A stretch of 64,000 nt of DNA from Syntrophales bacterium (GTDB lineage: Bacteria > Desulfobacterota > Syntrophia > Syntrophales > PHBD01). Location: NCBI GenBank assembly GCA_035363115.1, contig DAOSEM010000007.1, positions 1 to 64,000 on the forward strand. Reading direction: 5' to 3'. Below the pieces are notes generated by a model. The model saw only the letters and a program-made list of their open reading frames with translations. It was not told the DNA's origin and did not search any database. The stretch's first letter is position 1; each line of letters begins with the position of its first letter. Shown here in pieces: positions 26,841 to 37,048 of this stretch. The position numbers were made by a program, and so were the translations under genes.

Positions 26841-28418
26841 TCATCCGATCATCGCCGGGAGGCGACAGAGGCCGGACCGTTCCGGCGGCGGCGTTTCGCG
26901 GTCCCTCTTCAGGGCGGCGGGCAGGAATTCCAGGATGTCCCGGGCGGTGATGCCGTCTTCCCCCTTTGCGTCCGCCGCCAGGTCCCCCGCCAGGCCGTGG
27001 AGGAAAACCCCCTTCCGGACGGCCTCTTCCATCGGCAGGCCCATCCCGAACATGGCGGCGATCGTTCCCGTGAGGACGTCTCCCGACCCCGCCGTGGCCA
27101 TCCCGGCGTTTCCGCTCAGGTTGACGAAGACCCGGCCGTCGGGGCAGCCGATCAGGCTGTGGGCGCCCTTCAGGACGATGATGGATTTCAGGTCCCGCGC
27201 TGCGGCCTGGAGGACGGCGATCCGGTTCCGGCGGATGTCGGCCGCAGTTTTCCCCGTTAATCTGGACATCTCGCCGGGATGCGGCGTCAAAACCGTCGGC
27301 GCCTTCCGCTTCCGAAGGATTCCCGGATCCACCGCCAGGGCCGTCAGGCCGTCGCCGTCGATCAGGACGGGTTTCCCGATCCCCTTGACCAGCTCCCGCA
27401 CCAGTGTCTGTGTCTCCGCCGCCAGGGAAAGGCCCGGTCCCAGGACCACCATGTCCACCTTCCCGGCAACGGCCAGGATGTCCGCCTTGCTCCTCCGGGA
27501 GAGGCTGCCGGAGGCCGTCTCCCGCTGGGGGGTGAAGACGGCCTCGGCGGCGCCCTGCGCCAGGAAAGGCACGATCGAGGCGGGAGCCGCCAGCCGGGCA
27601 TAGCCTCCGCCGGCCTTGAGGAACGACAGGGCGGCAAACTGGGGTGCCCCGAGGTAGCCCGCGGCTCCGGCGATAAAGAGGGCGTCCCCGACGGCTCCCT
27701 TGTGGACCTCCGGGTCCCGGGGCGGCAGGGGGATGAAACCGTTCAGGGCGATCTTCAGTTCCTCCCGGCCGGTCAGCTCCGGCGGAAAGGAGATGCCGGA
27801 GACAAAGATCTCTCCGCAGTGGCCGAACCCCGGGTAGAGAATGTTTCCCGGCTTCGGGAGCCCGAAAGTAACCGTCCAGGAGGCCTTCACGGCGGTGCCC
27901 ATGATTTCTCCCGTGTCGCCGTTGACGCCGGAAGGGATGTCCAGGCTGAGGGTCTTTCGTCCGCTGTCGTTGATGAGATCGATGGCCTCCCGGTAGAGAC
28001 CGGACACCTCCCGGTCGAGACCGGTGCCGAGCAGGGCGTCGACGACGGCGTCTGCATGGACGATGTATTTTCGGATCTCCAGGAGGTCGTCCGCGGGGCG
28101 CATGTCCACGGGCAGGCGCCGGAGAATCCCGAAGTTCGTCACCGAGGCCCCCCGGAACCGGCCCGGATCGCCCAGGAGGAAGACCTTGGGGATCCCGCCC
28201 AGGGAATGGATCTTCCGGGCCACGACCAGCCCGTCCCCGCCGTTATTCCCGCTTCCGCAGAGGACGACGAATCGTTTCCCGGCCACGCCGACCCGACGCT
28301 CCAGAAGGGCGACCGCGGCCAGTCCCGCATTTTCCATCAGGATCTCTTCCGGAATTCCCAGCTTCTCGATCGCCCACCGGTCCATCGCCCGGATCTCTTC
28401 GACCCCCGCCACTTTCAT
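26841..28418 (-). CDS. nnr: Bifunctional NAD(P)HX epimerase/dehydratase
   Basis: 525 residues. Repairs hydrated NAD(P)H. The N-terminal YjeF domain (epimerase, 1-~215) carries LCGSGNNGGDGLVVARKI and DALLGTGLDREVSG. The C-terminal ribokinase-like domain (dehydratase, ~230-525) has AGAAGYLGAPQFAALSFLKAGGGY-type strands, PTVLTPHPGEMSRLTG and AGSGDVLTGTIAAM. Last gene of the minus-strand operon pgi - DUF255 - CoA-transferase/GNAT - nnr; it starts 14 bases after its upstream neighbour ends. Confidence 0.94.
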   Translation of the reverse strand: MKVAGVEEIRAMDRWAIEKLGIPEEILMENAGLAAVALLERRVGVAGKRFVVLCGSGNNGGDGLVVARKIHSLGGIPKVFLLGDPGRFRGASVTNFGILRRLPVDMRPADDLLEIRKYIVHADAVVDALLGTGLDREVSGLYREAIDLINDSGRKTLSLDIPSGVNGDTGEIMGTAVKASWTVTFGLPKPGNILYPGFGHCGEIFVSGISFPPELTGREELKIALNGFIPLPPRDPEVHKGAVGDALFIAGAAGYLGAPQFAALSFLKAGGGYARLAAPASIVPFLAQGAAEAVFTPQRETASGSLSRRSKADILAVAGKVDMVVLGPGLSLAAETQTLVRELVKGIGKPVLIDGDGLTALAVDPGILRKRKAPTVLTPHPGEMSRLTGKTAADIRRNRIAVLQAAARDLKSIIVLKGAHSLIGCPDGRVFVNLSGNAGMATAGSGDVLTGTIAAMFGMGLPMEEAVRKGVFLHGLAGDLAADAKGEDGITARDILEFLPAALKRDRETPPPERSGLCRLPAMIG

Positions 28419-28431
28419 TGCAACGTTCCTT

Positions 28432-30333
28432 TCAACGCATTCCCTGATTGTAACCCTCCTCCCGGAAGGTCATCTTCAATTCGTGGATGCCGCCGCCGCT
28501 GCGCCGCTCGATCTCGAAGCCGCCCTTTTCAAAGACGTGGAGCATCGGCTCGTTCCCCGCCACGACGGTAGCGGTGAAGCCAAGGAGACCCTGGCGCTTG
28601 GCGAGGAACGTCAGGTACGAAAGGAGCTCGATGCCGATTCCCCGGTTCTGCTGGTCGTCCCGTACGGCGAAGGCCACTTCTGCAGAGTGGCTGTCCGGCT
28701 CGATGTAGTAGCGGCCCACGCCCACGATGGTCTCCTTCTCTTCCGTTCCGGTCACGGCCAGGATGGCCATCTCCCTGGTGTAGTCGATGATCACCAGAGG
28801 CTGCAGCCGCTCATGGGGCATGTCCTTCCGGGACGAAATGAAGCGCCGGTACATGCTCTGCTCCGACAGGGAGTAGATGAAGTCTTTCAGGCGCGGCTCG
28901 TCGCTGATCTTGATGGGCCGGAAGTAGATGTTGAAGCCCTTCCTGGTGGTCCGGTAGGACTCCAGGTGTTCCGGATACATCCCCCGCTCCCCGGGGATAT
29001 AGGCCTGGTCGCGGTATACGAGGCCGGCCTTCTTCGCCTCCTCCATCAACCGGGCACGGAACTTCGGATGAGCGATGCCGATGAGCTCCATGGCCCGCTC
29101 CCGGACGTTCTTCCCGTGGAGATAGGCGATGCCGTACTCGGTCACCACGTACTGGACATCCCCCCGGATGAGGGTGGCTCCCGCTCCTTCCCTGAGGAAC
29201 GGCACGATCCGTGAGATCATTTCTGCCGAGGCGGTGGACTGGAGGGCCAGGATGGTCTTTCCGTTCCGTGACAGGGAGGCGCCTCGCATGAAGTCCGCCT
29301 GTCCCCCGATCCCGCTATAGAATCGGCGGCCGATGGACTCCGCCGTCGCCTGCCCCGTCAGGTCGATCTCCAGGGCGCTGTTGATGGCTACCATATTATC
29401 CTGCCGGGCGATGACGAGAGGGTTGTTCGTGTAGTCGATGGCTTTGAACTCGACGGCGGGATTGTCGTGGATGTACTCGTAGGTTTCCCGGTGGCCCATG
29501 CAGAAGGTGGCCACGGTCTTCCCGCGGTCGACGGTCTTCCGGGAATTGTCCACGACGCCCCGGCGCATCAGGTCCGCGATCCCATCGCCCAGGAGCTCCG
29601 TGTGGATCCCCAGGTGCTGCTTGTCCCCCAGGTGGGTGAAGACGCCGTTGGGCAGGCTCCCCAGTCCCACCTGGATCGTGTCCCCGTCCTGGATCAGCTT
29701 CGAGACGTAGCGGCCGATGCGCTGGATGATCTCGGTGTCGGTCTCGGGGGCGTACTCCAGGAGAGGCTCGTCGTGGGGCACCAGGAAATCGACGTCTTCC
29801 ACGTGGAGGAATCCGTCTCCGTGAACCCGCGGCATATGCCGGTTCACCTGGGCCACGATCAGGCTGGCCTGATCCACGGCGGCCTTGACGATGTCGACAC
29901 TGACTCCCAGGCTCACGTACCCGTGGTCGTCGGGCGGCGAGACCTGGATCAGGGCGATGTCCACGTTGGCCAGCCCCCGGTAGAACAGCTCCGGAACCTT
30001 GGAGAGGGATATGGGCGTATAGTCCGCCACGCCCTGGTTGACGGCGTCCCGGGTGGTTTCGCCGATGAAGAAGGAATTGTGGCGGAAGTTCTGCCTGAAC
30101 CGCTCGTAGGCGTAGGGTGCAACGCCCAGGGTCCGGATGTGGAGGACCTCTGCGTCGAAGAAGGCCTTCGGGTGGGCCTTGACGTACCGGATCAGGGAAT
30201 GGACCAGGTACTGCGGCTCTGCGCAGGCGGAGCCTACGAAGATCACATCACCCCGGTGGATATGGCCGAAAATCGCCTCTTCCGGGGCGAATTTCTCCGG
30301 GTGCCGCTCTTTCCAGGTCTCCAGCGTGCTCAT
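28432..30333 (-). CDS. Acetyl-CoA hydrolase/transferase fused to a GNAT acetyltransferase
   Basis: 633 residues. The first ~430 are a class I CoA-transferase of the acetyl-CoA hydrolase/4-hydroxybutyrate CoA-transferase type: [59 protein letters not shown] and [18 protein letters not shown]. From ~465 a GNAT domain follows ([17 protein letters not shown], then [17 protein letters not shown], the acetyl-CoA loop). Similar CoA-transferase/GNAT fusions occur in proteobacteria. The preferred start is ATG at 30331-30333 with GGAAGG upstream; it overlaps the stop of the DUF255 gene by four bases. The acetyl acceptor is unknown. Confidence 0.88.
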   Translation of the reverse strand: MSTLETWKERHPEKFAPEEAIFGHIHRGDVIFVGSACAEPQYLVHSLIRYVKAHPKAFFDAEVLHIRTLGVAPYAYERFRQNFRHNSFFIGETTRDAVNQGVADYTPISLSKVPELFYRGLANVDIALIQVSPPDDHGYVSLGVSVDIVKAAVDQASLIVAQVNRHMPRVHGDGFLHVEDVDFLVPHDEPLLEYAPETDTEIIQRIGRYVSKLIQDGDTIQVGLGSLPNGVFTHLGDKQHLGIHTELLGDGIADLMRRGVVDNSRKTVDRGKTVATFCMGHRETYEYIHDNPAVEFKAIDYTNNPLVIARQDNMVAINSALEIDLTGQATAESIGRRFYSGIGGQADFMRGASLSRNGKTILALQSTASAEMISRIVPFLREGAGATLIRGDVQYVVTEYGIAYLHGKNVRERAMELIGIAHPKFRARLMEEAKKAGLVYRDQAYIPGERGMYPEHLESYRTTRKGFNIYFRPIKISDEPRLKDFIYSLSEQSMYRRFISSRKDMPHERLQPLVIIDYTREMAILAVTGTEEKETIVGVGRYYIEPDSHSAEVAFAVRDDQQNRGIGIELLSYLTFLAKRQGLLGFTATVVAGNEPMLHVFEKGGFEIERRSGGGIHELKMTFREEGYNQGMR

Positions 30334-32387
30334 GATCCTTCCTCTTCCAGTACGTCCCGGAGCTTCCGGGGATCCGTGACCGGTTCCCGGCAACTGAAAT
30401 GCCGGCACACGTAAACCGCCGCCTTGCCTCCGACCGGTTTCATGTCCTTCACGAAGGGGGCGATCTTCCCGATTTCCCCGGCGCCTCGCCCCGCCGGCCG
30501 GAGCAGGATCGTCCCGCCGGGAAGATACCGCTCACGGACGACCGTCAGCAGGGCCGCCGTGTCCGGGGCGGCGGGGTCTCCGACAATGACGATTTCATAG
30601 GATGGATTGGTGAGAAAGTCCAGCGCCGCCATGAGCATGGTATAGGCCGAGGGCATCGCGGCAACAGCGGAAGAGAAACAGCGCAGGATCCGCACGGCCC
30701 GCTCCTCATGGCCGCTCTCGCCGGTGAGCCGGCCCAGGAGGGCCAGGTTCAGCGCCGAGACAGAGTTGCCCGACGGGATGGCACCATCGTAGATCTGCTT
30801 TTTACGGACCAGGAGGTCGCGGTTTTCCGCGGGGGAGAAAAAGTATCCCCCCAGGCGGTCGTCCCAGAAACGGCGGTCCTGCTCCACCTGGAGGCGGATC
30901 GCCGCCGCCAGGAGGGACGGGTCCAGAAAGGCCTGGTAGCCCTCGATGAGCCCCCGGATAAGGAAGGCGTAATCGTCCACGTTGGCGGAGATGGCCGCTT
31001 CCCCGTCCCGCCAGCGGTGGAGCAGCATCCCGTTGCTGAGCATCGTCTCCGAGAAGAAGGCCAGGCAGCGCCGGTAGGCCTGGGCACAGCGGGAGTCGCC
31101 GGATGCCGCCGCCCTGGCCAGGGCGGCCAGCATCAGGCCGTTCCAGTCCGTCAGGACCTTGTCGTCCCGGTGGGGGCGGGGCCGTTTCTCCCGAGCGGCG
31201 AAGAGCGTCCGCCGGGCCTTTTCCAGATCGGGCGGCAGTTCCGCCGGGGGATCCCCTCTCCAGTGGAGGGTGTTCCTGCCCGTCCGCTGTCCCGTGGCCT
31301 CCTCGAGGTAATTGCCCTCCTCGCGGACCTGGTATGCCTCCCCGAAGGCCCGGGCCGCCTCTTTCCCCAGAATCCGCCGAATCTCCTCCGCTTTCCACAC
31401 GTAGAAGGTTCCTTCTTCACCCTCGCTGTCGGCGTCCTCGGCACTGCAAAACCCGCCGCCCGGGTCTGCCAGGTCCCGGAGCACGTAGGTCATGATGTCT
31501 CCGGCGACGGAACGGTACAGGGGATTTCCCGAGACCTGGAAGGCTTCTGTGTATGCCAGGGCCTGAAGGGCCTGGTCGTAGAGCATCTTCTCGAAGTGGG
31601 GCAGGTGCCACTGGTCATCGGTGCTGTAGCGGTGAAAGCCGAAGCCCACGTGGTCCCAGATCCCCCCCGCCCGCATGGCCTTCAGGGTCCTCTCCGCCAT
31701 CTCCAGGGCCCAGCCGGTCCGGGTCGATCGGGAATAGCGGAGCAGAAAGAGGATCTGGTGGGGGACCGGGAACTTGGGACGCTCCCCGAAGCCGCCGGAC
31801 TCGTGGTCGAACCGGTCCCGCAGCTCACCGTAGGCTCGATCGAGGATGTCCTTCGGGAGATCCTCTTCGGGAGCGTCTTTCCCGGACTCCTGGAGGGCCT
31901 GCAGCACCCTGCCGGCGGACTCGAGGACGTCCTGGCGCCGGGTCCGCCAGAGATGGACGATCTTCGGAACGAGGTCCATCAGGCCGGTGCGGCCCAGGCG
32001 GGTCTCCCGGGGGATGTAGGTGGCCGCAAAGAAGGGTCGCCGGTCCGGTGTTAGGACGACCGTCAGGGGCCAGCCTCCGGAACCCGTCATCATCTGGCAG
32101 GCCGTCATGTAGAGATGGTCCAGGTCCGGCCGCTCCTCACGGTCCACCTTGACGCAGACGAAGGCCCCGTTCAGCAGGGCTGCCGCCTCCTCGTTCTCGA
32201 AGGACTCGTGGGCCATGACGTGGCACCAGTGGCACGTGGAGTAGCCGATAGACAGGAACACGGGGCGGTCTTCGCGCCTGGCCCGGGTGAAGGCCTCCTC
32301 TCCCCAGGGGTACCAGTCCACGGGATTGGAGGCGTGCTGCAGGAGATAGGGGCTCTTTTCGCCGGCGAGGCGGTTTGTTCCAGCCAT
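30330..32387 (-). CDS. DUF255 thioredoxin-like protein (YyaL/SSP411 family)
   Basis: 685 residues. An N-terminal thioredoxin fold (1-~165) starts with [25 protein letters not shown] and has the active site STCHWCHVM; the remaining ~500 residues form an alpha/alpha toroid of glycoside-hydrolase type (for example [17 protein letters not shown] and [18 protein letters not shown]). The family is widespread (YyaL, human SPATA20) and its reaction is unproven. No signal peptide. Second gene of the pgi operon, 76 bases downstream of pgi. Confidence 0.92.
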   Translation of the reverse strand: MAGTNRLAGEKSPYLLQHASNPVDWYPWGEEAFTRARREDRPVFLSIGYSTCHWCHVMAHESFENEEAAALLNGAFVCVKVDREERPDLDHLYMTACQMMTGSGGWPLTVVLTPDRRPFFAATYIPRETRLGRTGLMDLVPKIVHLWRTRRQDVLESAGRVLQALQESGKDAPEEDLPKDILDRAYGELRDRFDHESGGFGERPKFPVPHQILFLLRYSRSTRTGWALEMAERTLKAMRAGGIWDHVGFGFHRYSTDDQWHLPHFEKMLYDQALQALAYTEAFQVSGNPLYRSVAGDIMTYVLRDLADPGGGFCSAEDADSEGEEGTFYVWKAEEIRRILGKEAARAFGEAYQVREEGNYLEEATGQRTGRNTLHWRGDPPAELPPDLEKARRTLFAAREKRPRPHRDDKVLTDWNGLMLAALARAAASGDSRCAQAYRRCLAFFSETMLSNGMLLHRWRDGEAAISANVDDYAFLIRGLIEGYQAFLDPSLLAAAIRLQVEQDRRFWDDRLGGYFFSPAENRDLLVRKKQIYDGAIPSGNSVSALNLALLGRLTGESGHEERAVRILRCFSSAVAAMPSAYTMLMAALDFLTNPSYEIVIVGDPAAPDTAALLTVVRERYLPGGTILLRPAGRGAGEIGKIAPFVKDMKPVGGKAAVYVCRHFSCREPVTDPRKLRDVLEEEGS

Positions 32388-32463
32388 GATTCCATCCTTT
32401 GCTGTCTGGGGGCCTGATGCAGGATGCCGTCTGCCGGAGCATCCATCGTTTGCTCCGGGTTGG

Positions 32464-34134
32464 TCAGTCCCGGAGATGCTTCGTCAGATCGTGCAGCCGC
32501 TCCGCCGGATTATGGCCCAGGTGCAGGTGGAAAACCCGGCGGCCCGCCCGTGCGAGGGCCTCGCGGTCACCCGCCGCCTGGGCGGCCTTCAGTGTTCCGA
32601 AGGTCAGGGTCGACTCGTCGCTGTCCATGGTTCCGGGGATCGGGAGATCCTCCCGGTCGTCGGCGGTGATCTGGATGAAGCGGCCCTGCCCGGCATCTCC
32701 CTTGTGGAGCTGTCCCGTCGAGTGAAGGTAGCGGGGGCCGAAACCGGCCGTCGCCGGACGGCCTGACAGACCCTGGGCCGCCCGGCGGAGGTCCTCCAGG
32801 GCGGACCGGATCTCCGGCTCGCAGGGGAGAAACGCCTGGATGGCGGTGTATCCATGTGGTGAGGGATCCCCGAGAAACTCCCGGATGTCCGCGGCCGCCC
32901 GGTCTTCCCGTCCTTCTCCGGAATGAAGGGACGGCTCGCCGGAGACCCGCCCCGCCCGGGCGGGATCCTGCAGGAACCGGCGGGCTCCTTCCTTGGCGGA
33001 CTCCACGTCGGGCTGGTCGAAGGGATTCACCCCCAGCCTCCAGCCGGCACAGGCCGTGGCCGTTTCCCAGAGGAAGAGGAATGCTCCCAGGTCCCGCCGG
33101 GGATCCGCATCGAGGGCGACCCAGGGGCAGCCGCACCGCTCGGCATGACGAAGCCGGTCCCCGGGAGGCCCGGTTTCCCCGGGGTACAGGAAGGCGAAGA
33201 CTCCGTCATTCCAGGACAGGGGATGCCCGTCCGGGACCTCGCCGGGAACGGGCAGGATTCCTTTCCCCTGTTTCCCGGTGCTCTCCGCCAGGAGTTGCTC
33301 CAGCCAGTCCGCCAGGGGTGCCAGCTCCGGGGGATGGCACAGGATCAGCCTGTCCCGTCCCGCCACCGCCGCCTCGCCCAGGAAAATTCCCAGCTCCAGC
33401 CCTCCTGCGGAACCCGGCTCCGCTTCCCGCCACTCCCTCTCCGCGGCCTTGGCGGCGTCTTCCAGCAGGCGGCGGGGCGAGGCACCCGCCAGGGCCGCGG
33501 GAACGAGGCCGAACAGGGACAGGGCGGAAAAGCGGCCGCCGATGTCCGGGTCGTTCAGGAAGGTTTTCCGGAATCGGCAGGCCTCGGCGAGCGACGCCAG
33601 GCCGCTTCCCGGGTCGGTGATCGCGCAGAAATGGCCGCCCGCCCGCTCCGCCCCCAGCCGGTGCAAGGCGCGGCGATAGAAATGCTTCAGCAGGGACAGG
33701 GTTTCGACGGTTCCTCCCGACTTGGTGGAGGCGATGAAGAGGGTCTCCTCCGGCGGGAAGCGATCCGTAAAGGAGCGGATCGTCGCCGGGTCCGTCGTGT
33801 CGAGGATCTCCAGGGGCAGCCCCTGCTCCGTACCGAGGAGCCGGGCGAACATGTCCGGGGCGAGGCTGGACCCTCCCATGCCCAGGAGGAGAAGCCGCCG
33901 AAAGCCTTCCATCCGCACCGTCTCTGCAAAAGCCTCCAGGTCCGGAAGATGCGGGACCATGGACTGTGGGCAATCGAGCCAGCCCAGGCGATGGGCGGTT
34001 TCCGCGGCCGGCCCCGGCCAGAGGGACGGGTCCTTCCGCCGGAGGCGCGACCGCACGGAGGCGCTCCGGGCCTCCTCCAGGGCTGCCCGGTATCGTGTTT
34101 CCAGGGGGCCGGGGTGAATCTTGCCTTTGCTCAT
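32464..34134 (-). CDS. pgi: Glucose-6-phosphate isomerase
   Basis: 556 residues. Interconverts glucose 6-phosphate and fructose 6-phosphate. Visible are [19 protein letters not shown] (phosphate-binding GxGGSSL), [15 protein letters not shown] (SIS domain signature) and [16 protein letters not shown]; a C-terminal STGQLHKGD holds the active-site histidine and lysine region. The sequence resembles the isomerase half of Tal-Pgi fusions, more than E. coli Pgi. Its own promoter (34185-34214) starts the minus-strand operon. Confidence 0.9.
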   Translation of the reverse strand: MSKGKIHPGPLETRYRAALEEARSASVRSRLRRKDPSLWPGPAAETAHRLGWLDCPQSMVPHLPDLEAFAETVRMEGFRRLLLLGMGGSSLAPDMFARLLGTEQGLPLEILDTTDPATIRSFTDRFPPEETLFIASTKSGGTVETLSLLKHFYRRALHRLGAERAGGHFCAITDPGSGLASLAEACRFRKTFLNDPDIGGRFSALSLFGLVPAALAGASPRRLLEDAAKAAEREWREAEPGSAGGLELGIFLGEAAVAGRDRLILCHPPELAPLADWLEQLLAESTGKQGKGILPVPGEVPDGHPLSWNDGVFAFLYPGETGPPGDRLRHAERCGCPWVALDADPRRDLGAFLFLWETATACAGWRLGVNPFDQPDVESAKEGARRFLQDPARAGRVSGEPSLHSGEGREDRAAADIREFLGDPSPHGYTAIQAFLPCEPEIRSALEDLRRAAQGLSGRPATAGFGPRYLHSTGQLHKGDAGQGRFIQITADDREDLPIPGTMDSDESTLTFGTLKAAQAAGDREALARAGRRVFHLHLGHNPAERLHDLTKHLRD

Positions 34135-34184
34135 GGGATTCCCTGCTGCGGCAGACGGTTTGATGCTCCTGAATGTACGCCGGC

Positions 34185-34214
34185 ATTATCATACAGAGAG
34201 TCAGGACGAGTCAA
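34185..34214 (-). promoter_or_regulatory. Promoter of the pgi operon
   Basis: On the minus strand TTGACT (34209-34214), 18-base spacer, GATAAT (34185-34190), leaving a leader of about 45 bases. Confidence 0.55.
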
Positions 34215-34307
34215 TCCAATTGTTTCCGGGGAGTTGCGCAAGTCCCTGTTTTTTCTGTTGACCACCTGTTCAGGATTCATGAAAATAAAGCCCGGGAGGA
34301 ATGCGAT

Positions 34308-35207
34308 ATGAACCGCAGGGAGTTCCTGAAAACGGCCGCCGTTACCGGGGCGACCCTGGCGCTGCCGGGTCTCCTGATGCCGGATGGTTCGATGGCGGCC
34401 GCCGAGAAACCGGACATGATCGTGGCAACGGGGCCTTCGCCGGCCCGGATCACCAGGGCCGCGGTGGATGCCTTCGGGGGGATGCGGCGGTTCGTTTCCC
34501 GGGGCGACGTCGTCGTGATCAAGCCCAACATCGGCTGGGACCGAACGCCCGAATACGCCGCCACCACGAATCCCGAGGTAGTCGGAGCCCTGGTTCGGCT
34601 CTGCTTTGAGGCCGGGGCGAAGAAGGTGAAGGTCTTCGACCACACCGTCAGCAGTCCCCGGCGGGCCTACAAGCAGAGCGGCATCGCCGATGCGGCCGGG
34701 GCAGCGGGGGCCGATGTGTCCTTCGTGGAGGACCGGAAGTTCAAAGAGATGAAGATCCAGGGCGAGACCCTCAAGTCCTGGCCCCTTTACACGGAGGTCT
34801 TCGAGGCCGACAAGATCATCAACGTCCCCATTGCCAAGGTCCACGGCACGTCCATCCTGACCCTGGGAATGAAGAACTGGATGGGAGTGATGGGGGGATC
34901 GCGGGGACGGATTCACCAGCGGATCGATCCCTGCCTCGTCGACATGGCCCGGACGGTCCGGCCCACGCTGGTGGTTCTCGACGCCGTGCGGATTCTGGTT
35001 GCCAATGGGCCCACGGGCGGGGACCTGTCGGATGTGCGCCTGCTCAACACGGTGGTGGTCGGCCAGGACCAGGTCGCTGTGGACGCCTTCGGCAGCACGT
35101 TGTTCGGCCTGAAGGAAGACGCCCTGGGGTGCGTCCGCCTCGGCCACCAGGCCGGCCTGGGGAACATGCGGCTGTCCAGGCAGAAAATCCGGCGGATCCG
35201 GGCGTGA
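34308..35207 (+). CDS. Tat-exported DUF362 protein
   Basis: 299 residues. The N-terminus MNRREFLKTAAVTGATLALPG is a twin-arginine signal, so a folded, cofactor-bearing protein is probably exported. The DUF362 core has VVVIKPNIGWDRTPEYAATTNPEVVGALVRL, VPIAKVHGTSILTLGMKNWMG and a VALVDAFGSTLFGL-type end. Many DUF362 proteins carry Fe-S clusters, but no cysteine cluster is visible in this one. GGGAGGA precedes the ATG. The polyferredoxin gene starts 8 bases downstream, so the pair probably functions together in periplasmic redox work. Confidence 0.88.
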   Translation: MNRREFLKTAAVTGATLALPGLLMPDGSMAAAEKPDMIVATGPSPARITRAAVDAFGGMRRFVSRGDVVVIKPNIGWDRTPEYAATTNPEVVGALVRLCFEAGAKKVKVFDHTVSSPRRAYKQSGIADAAGAAGADVSFVEDRKFKEMKIQGETLKSWPLYTEVFEADKIINVPIAKVHGTSILTLGMKNWMGVMGGSRGRIHQRIDPCLVDMARTVRPTLVVLDAVRILVANGPTGGDLSDVRLLNTVVVGQDQVAVDAFGSTLFGLKEDALGCVRLGHQAGLGNMRLSRQKIRRIRA

Positions 35208-35214
35208 AAAAAGC

Positions 35215-36822
35215 ATGCCGCCTCCCGCGGCGGCCAGGGAGGCGGACCATTCCCTCGACCCTGAAAGCGGAAAGACGGTGATCCGAAAAGCGCGATTTGC
35301 CTCGCAGGCCTTGTTCCTGCTCCTGTTCCTGTGGCTCTTCCTTCAGACGGAGTCGAAAGGGGCGGACCAGCTCGGGTACCCGGTCAAGTTTTTTCTCGAC
35401 GCCGATCCCCTGCTGGCGCTGACGGCGATCCTCTCGAGCCGGTCGTTTCTTCCCTCGATGCTGCTGGCGGGAGCGGTGGCCCTGGCGACGGTCTTTCTGG
35501 GCCGGTTCTTCTGCGGCTGGGTGTGCCCCCTGGGGACGCTTCACAACCTCGCGGGCGCCGCCGTCCGGAAGCGCCGGCGGGTCGTCCCGATGGGAAGCTT
35601 CCGCCTGAAGTACCTGCTCCTGGTCTTTCTGCTGGCATCCTCCGCTTTCACCCTTCAGATCGCCGGCATTTTCGATCCCCTGAGCCTTTTGATCCGCTCC
35701 CTGTCGCTCTCGGTCTATCCGGCCTTCCAGTACGGCATCACGTCCTTCCTCGACGCGCTGTCCCGCTGGCCGGTGCCGGGGCTGGCACCGGCGGCGGACT
35801 GGCTGCTGGATGTCCTCCACAAAAGCGTCCTGTCCCTCCGGCAGCCCTTGTTCAGCCAGGGGTTTATTCTGGGGCTCCTGTTCCTCGGCATCCTGGCGCT
35901 CAACTGGGTCGAGCGGCGGTACTGGTGCCGTTATCTCTGCCCGCTCGGTGCGCTCCTGGGAATCCTCTCCCGCTGGTCCCTGCTGTCCCGCTCCGTCAGC
36001 GAGGGGTGCGATTCCTGCGGTGCCTGCGTACCCGGGTGCGAGGGAGGATGCTCCCCCCAGAGCCTGGACAAGTGGCGGAAGACCGAATGCTATCTCTGCG
36101 GGAACTGTGACGACGCCTGCCCCAAGAACGCCGTCTCCTTCGGCTTTGGCAGGAAGGCAGGGGGATCGTCGCTGGACCTGGGACGCCGCCGCGTTGTCGC
36201 CGCCGCCGCCGCGGGGGTCGCGGCGGTGCCGCTTCTCCGGATCGGTCCGACCCGGGCGGGACAGGCGGATCCCCGGCTGATCCGGCCTCCCGGATCGCTC
36301 GAGGAAAGGGAATTCCTGCGGCGCTGCGTCAAGTGCGGCGAGTGCATGAAGGTCTGCATCACCGGCGGCCTCCAGCCGGCCCTGGCGGAGACCTCGCTGG
36401 AGGGGATCTGGTCTCCCGTCCTGGTGCCCCGGGTCGGCTACTGCGAGTACCGCTGCACGCTCTGCGGGCAGGTGTGCCCGACGGGGGCCATCCGCAGCCT
36501 GAAGCCGCAGGAGAAGACGGACGTAAAGATCGGCCTGGCCATGATCGATCAGGGCCGCTGCCTTCCCTGGTCGCATGCCGTTCCCTGCATTGTCTGCGAG
36601 GAGGTGTGTCCGACGCCGCAGAAGGCCGTTCTGCTCGAGGAGGTCACGGTGAAGGACCGGGACGGACGCCCGGTGACGGTGAAGCAGCCCCGGGTGGACC
36701 TGGAGCGCTGCATCGGATGCGGAATCTGCGAGAACCGCTGCCCTGTCCTGGGGATGCCCGCCATCTATGTCCTGTCCGTGGGGGAATCGCGGTCCCGGGA
36801 TAACCAGCTTCTCCTTCCCTGA
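35215..36822 (+). CDS. NapH/NapG-like polyferredoxin, membrane plus exported Fe-S domain
   Basis: 535 residues. Residues ~25-260 contain about four to five membrane helices with FFCGWVCPLGTLHN and YWCRYLCPLGALLG, the two CxxxCP loops of NapH/NosR-type quinol oxidases. Two 4Fe-4S sites follow (CDSCGACVPGC and CYLCGNCDDACP). Then LGRRRVVAAAAAGVAAVPLL resembles a degenerate Tat signal, after which a NapG-like domain carries CVKCGECMKVC, CRYCTLCGQVCP-type, CIVCEEVCP and CIGCGICENRCP clusters. It looks like a NapH-NapG fusion passing electrons from quinol to the periplasm. The start may instead be GTG at 35278, which has GGAAAG upstream. Confidence 0.88.
   Translation: MPPPAAAREADHSLDPESGKTVIRKARFASQALFLLLFLWLFLQTESKGADQLGYPVKFFLDADPLLALTAILSSRSFLPSMLLAGAVALATVFLGRFFCGWVCPLGTLHNLAGAAVRKRRRVVPMGSFRLKYLLLVFLLASSAFTLQIAGIFDPLSLLIRSLSLSVYPAFQYGITSFLDALSRWPVPGLAPAADWLLDVLHKSVLSLRQPLFSQGFILGLLFLGILALNWVERRYWCRYLCPLGALLGILSRWSLLSRSVSEGCDSCGACVPGCEGGCSPQSLDKWRKTECYLCGNCDDACPKNAVSFGFGRKAGGSSLDLGRRRVVAAAAAGVAAVPLLRIGPTRAGQADPRLIRPPGSLEEREFLRRCVKCGECMKVCITGGLQPALAETSLEGIWSPVLVPRVGYCEYRCTLCGQVCPTGAIRSLKPQEKTDVKIGLAMIDQGRCLPWSHAVPCIVCEEVCPTPQKAVLLEEVTVKDRDGRPVTVKQPRVDLERCIGCGICENRCPVLGMPAIYVLSVGESRSRDNQLLLP
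35218..35245. repeat. GC-rich hairpin covering the ATG region of the polyferredoxin gene
   Basis: CCGCCTCCC (35218-35226) and GGGAGGCGG (35237-35245) form a perfect nine-pair stem immediately after the ATG at 35215. It would hinder initiation there and favours the downstream GTG at 35278. Confidence 0.45.
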
Positions 36823-36901
36823 CCAGTGCCCATCCTACCTGCTGAAATCTTTCAATCCCGCGCCAGTTCTGCGTTTCCTCTGGGTTTGTGCATTCTTTTC
36901 C

Positions 36902-36931
36902 TTGACGCTTGGGTCAAAAATTTTCTATAGA
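36902..36931 (+). promoter_or_regulatory. Promoter upstream of the deoxyhypusine-synthase-like gene
   Basis: TTGACG (36902-36907), 18-base spacer, TATAGA (36926-36931). The leader to the start at 37049 would be about 110 bases. Confidence 0.5.
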
Positions 36932-37048
36932 CGGTCATCTTTTTTTGTGGCCCGTCCGTATCCGGAGTCTTTCCTGATGCGGCCGAGCCGGCCTTTTACG
37001 GTCAGGGCTCTTGAAAACGACGGAGGTGGCGCGCGATGGAGGATGACG

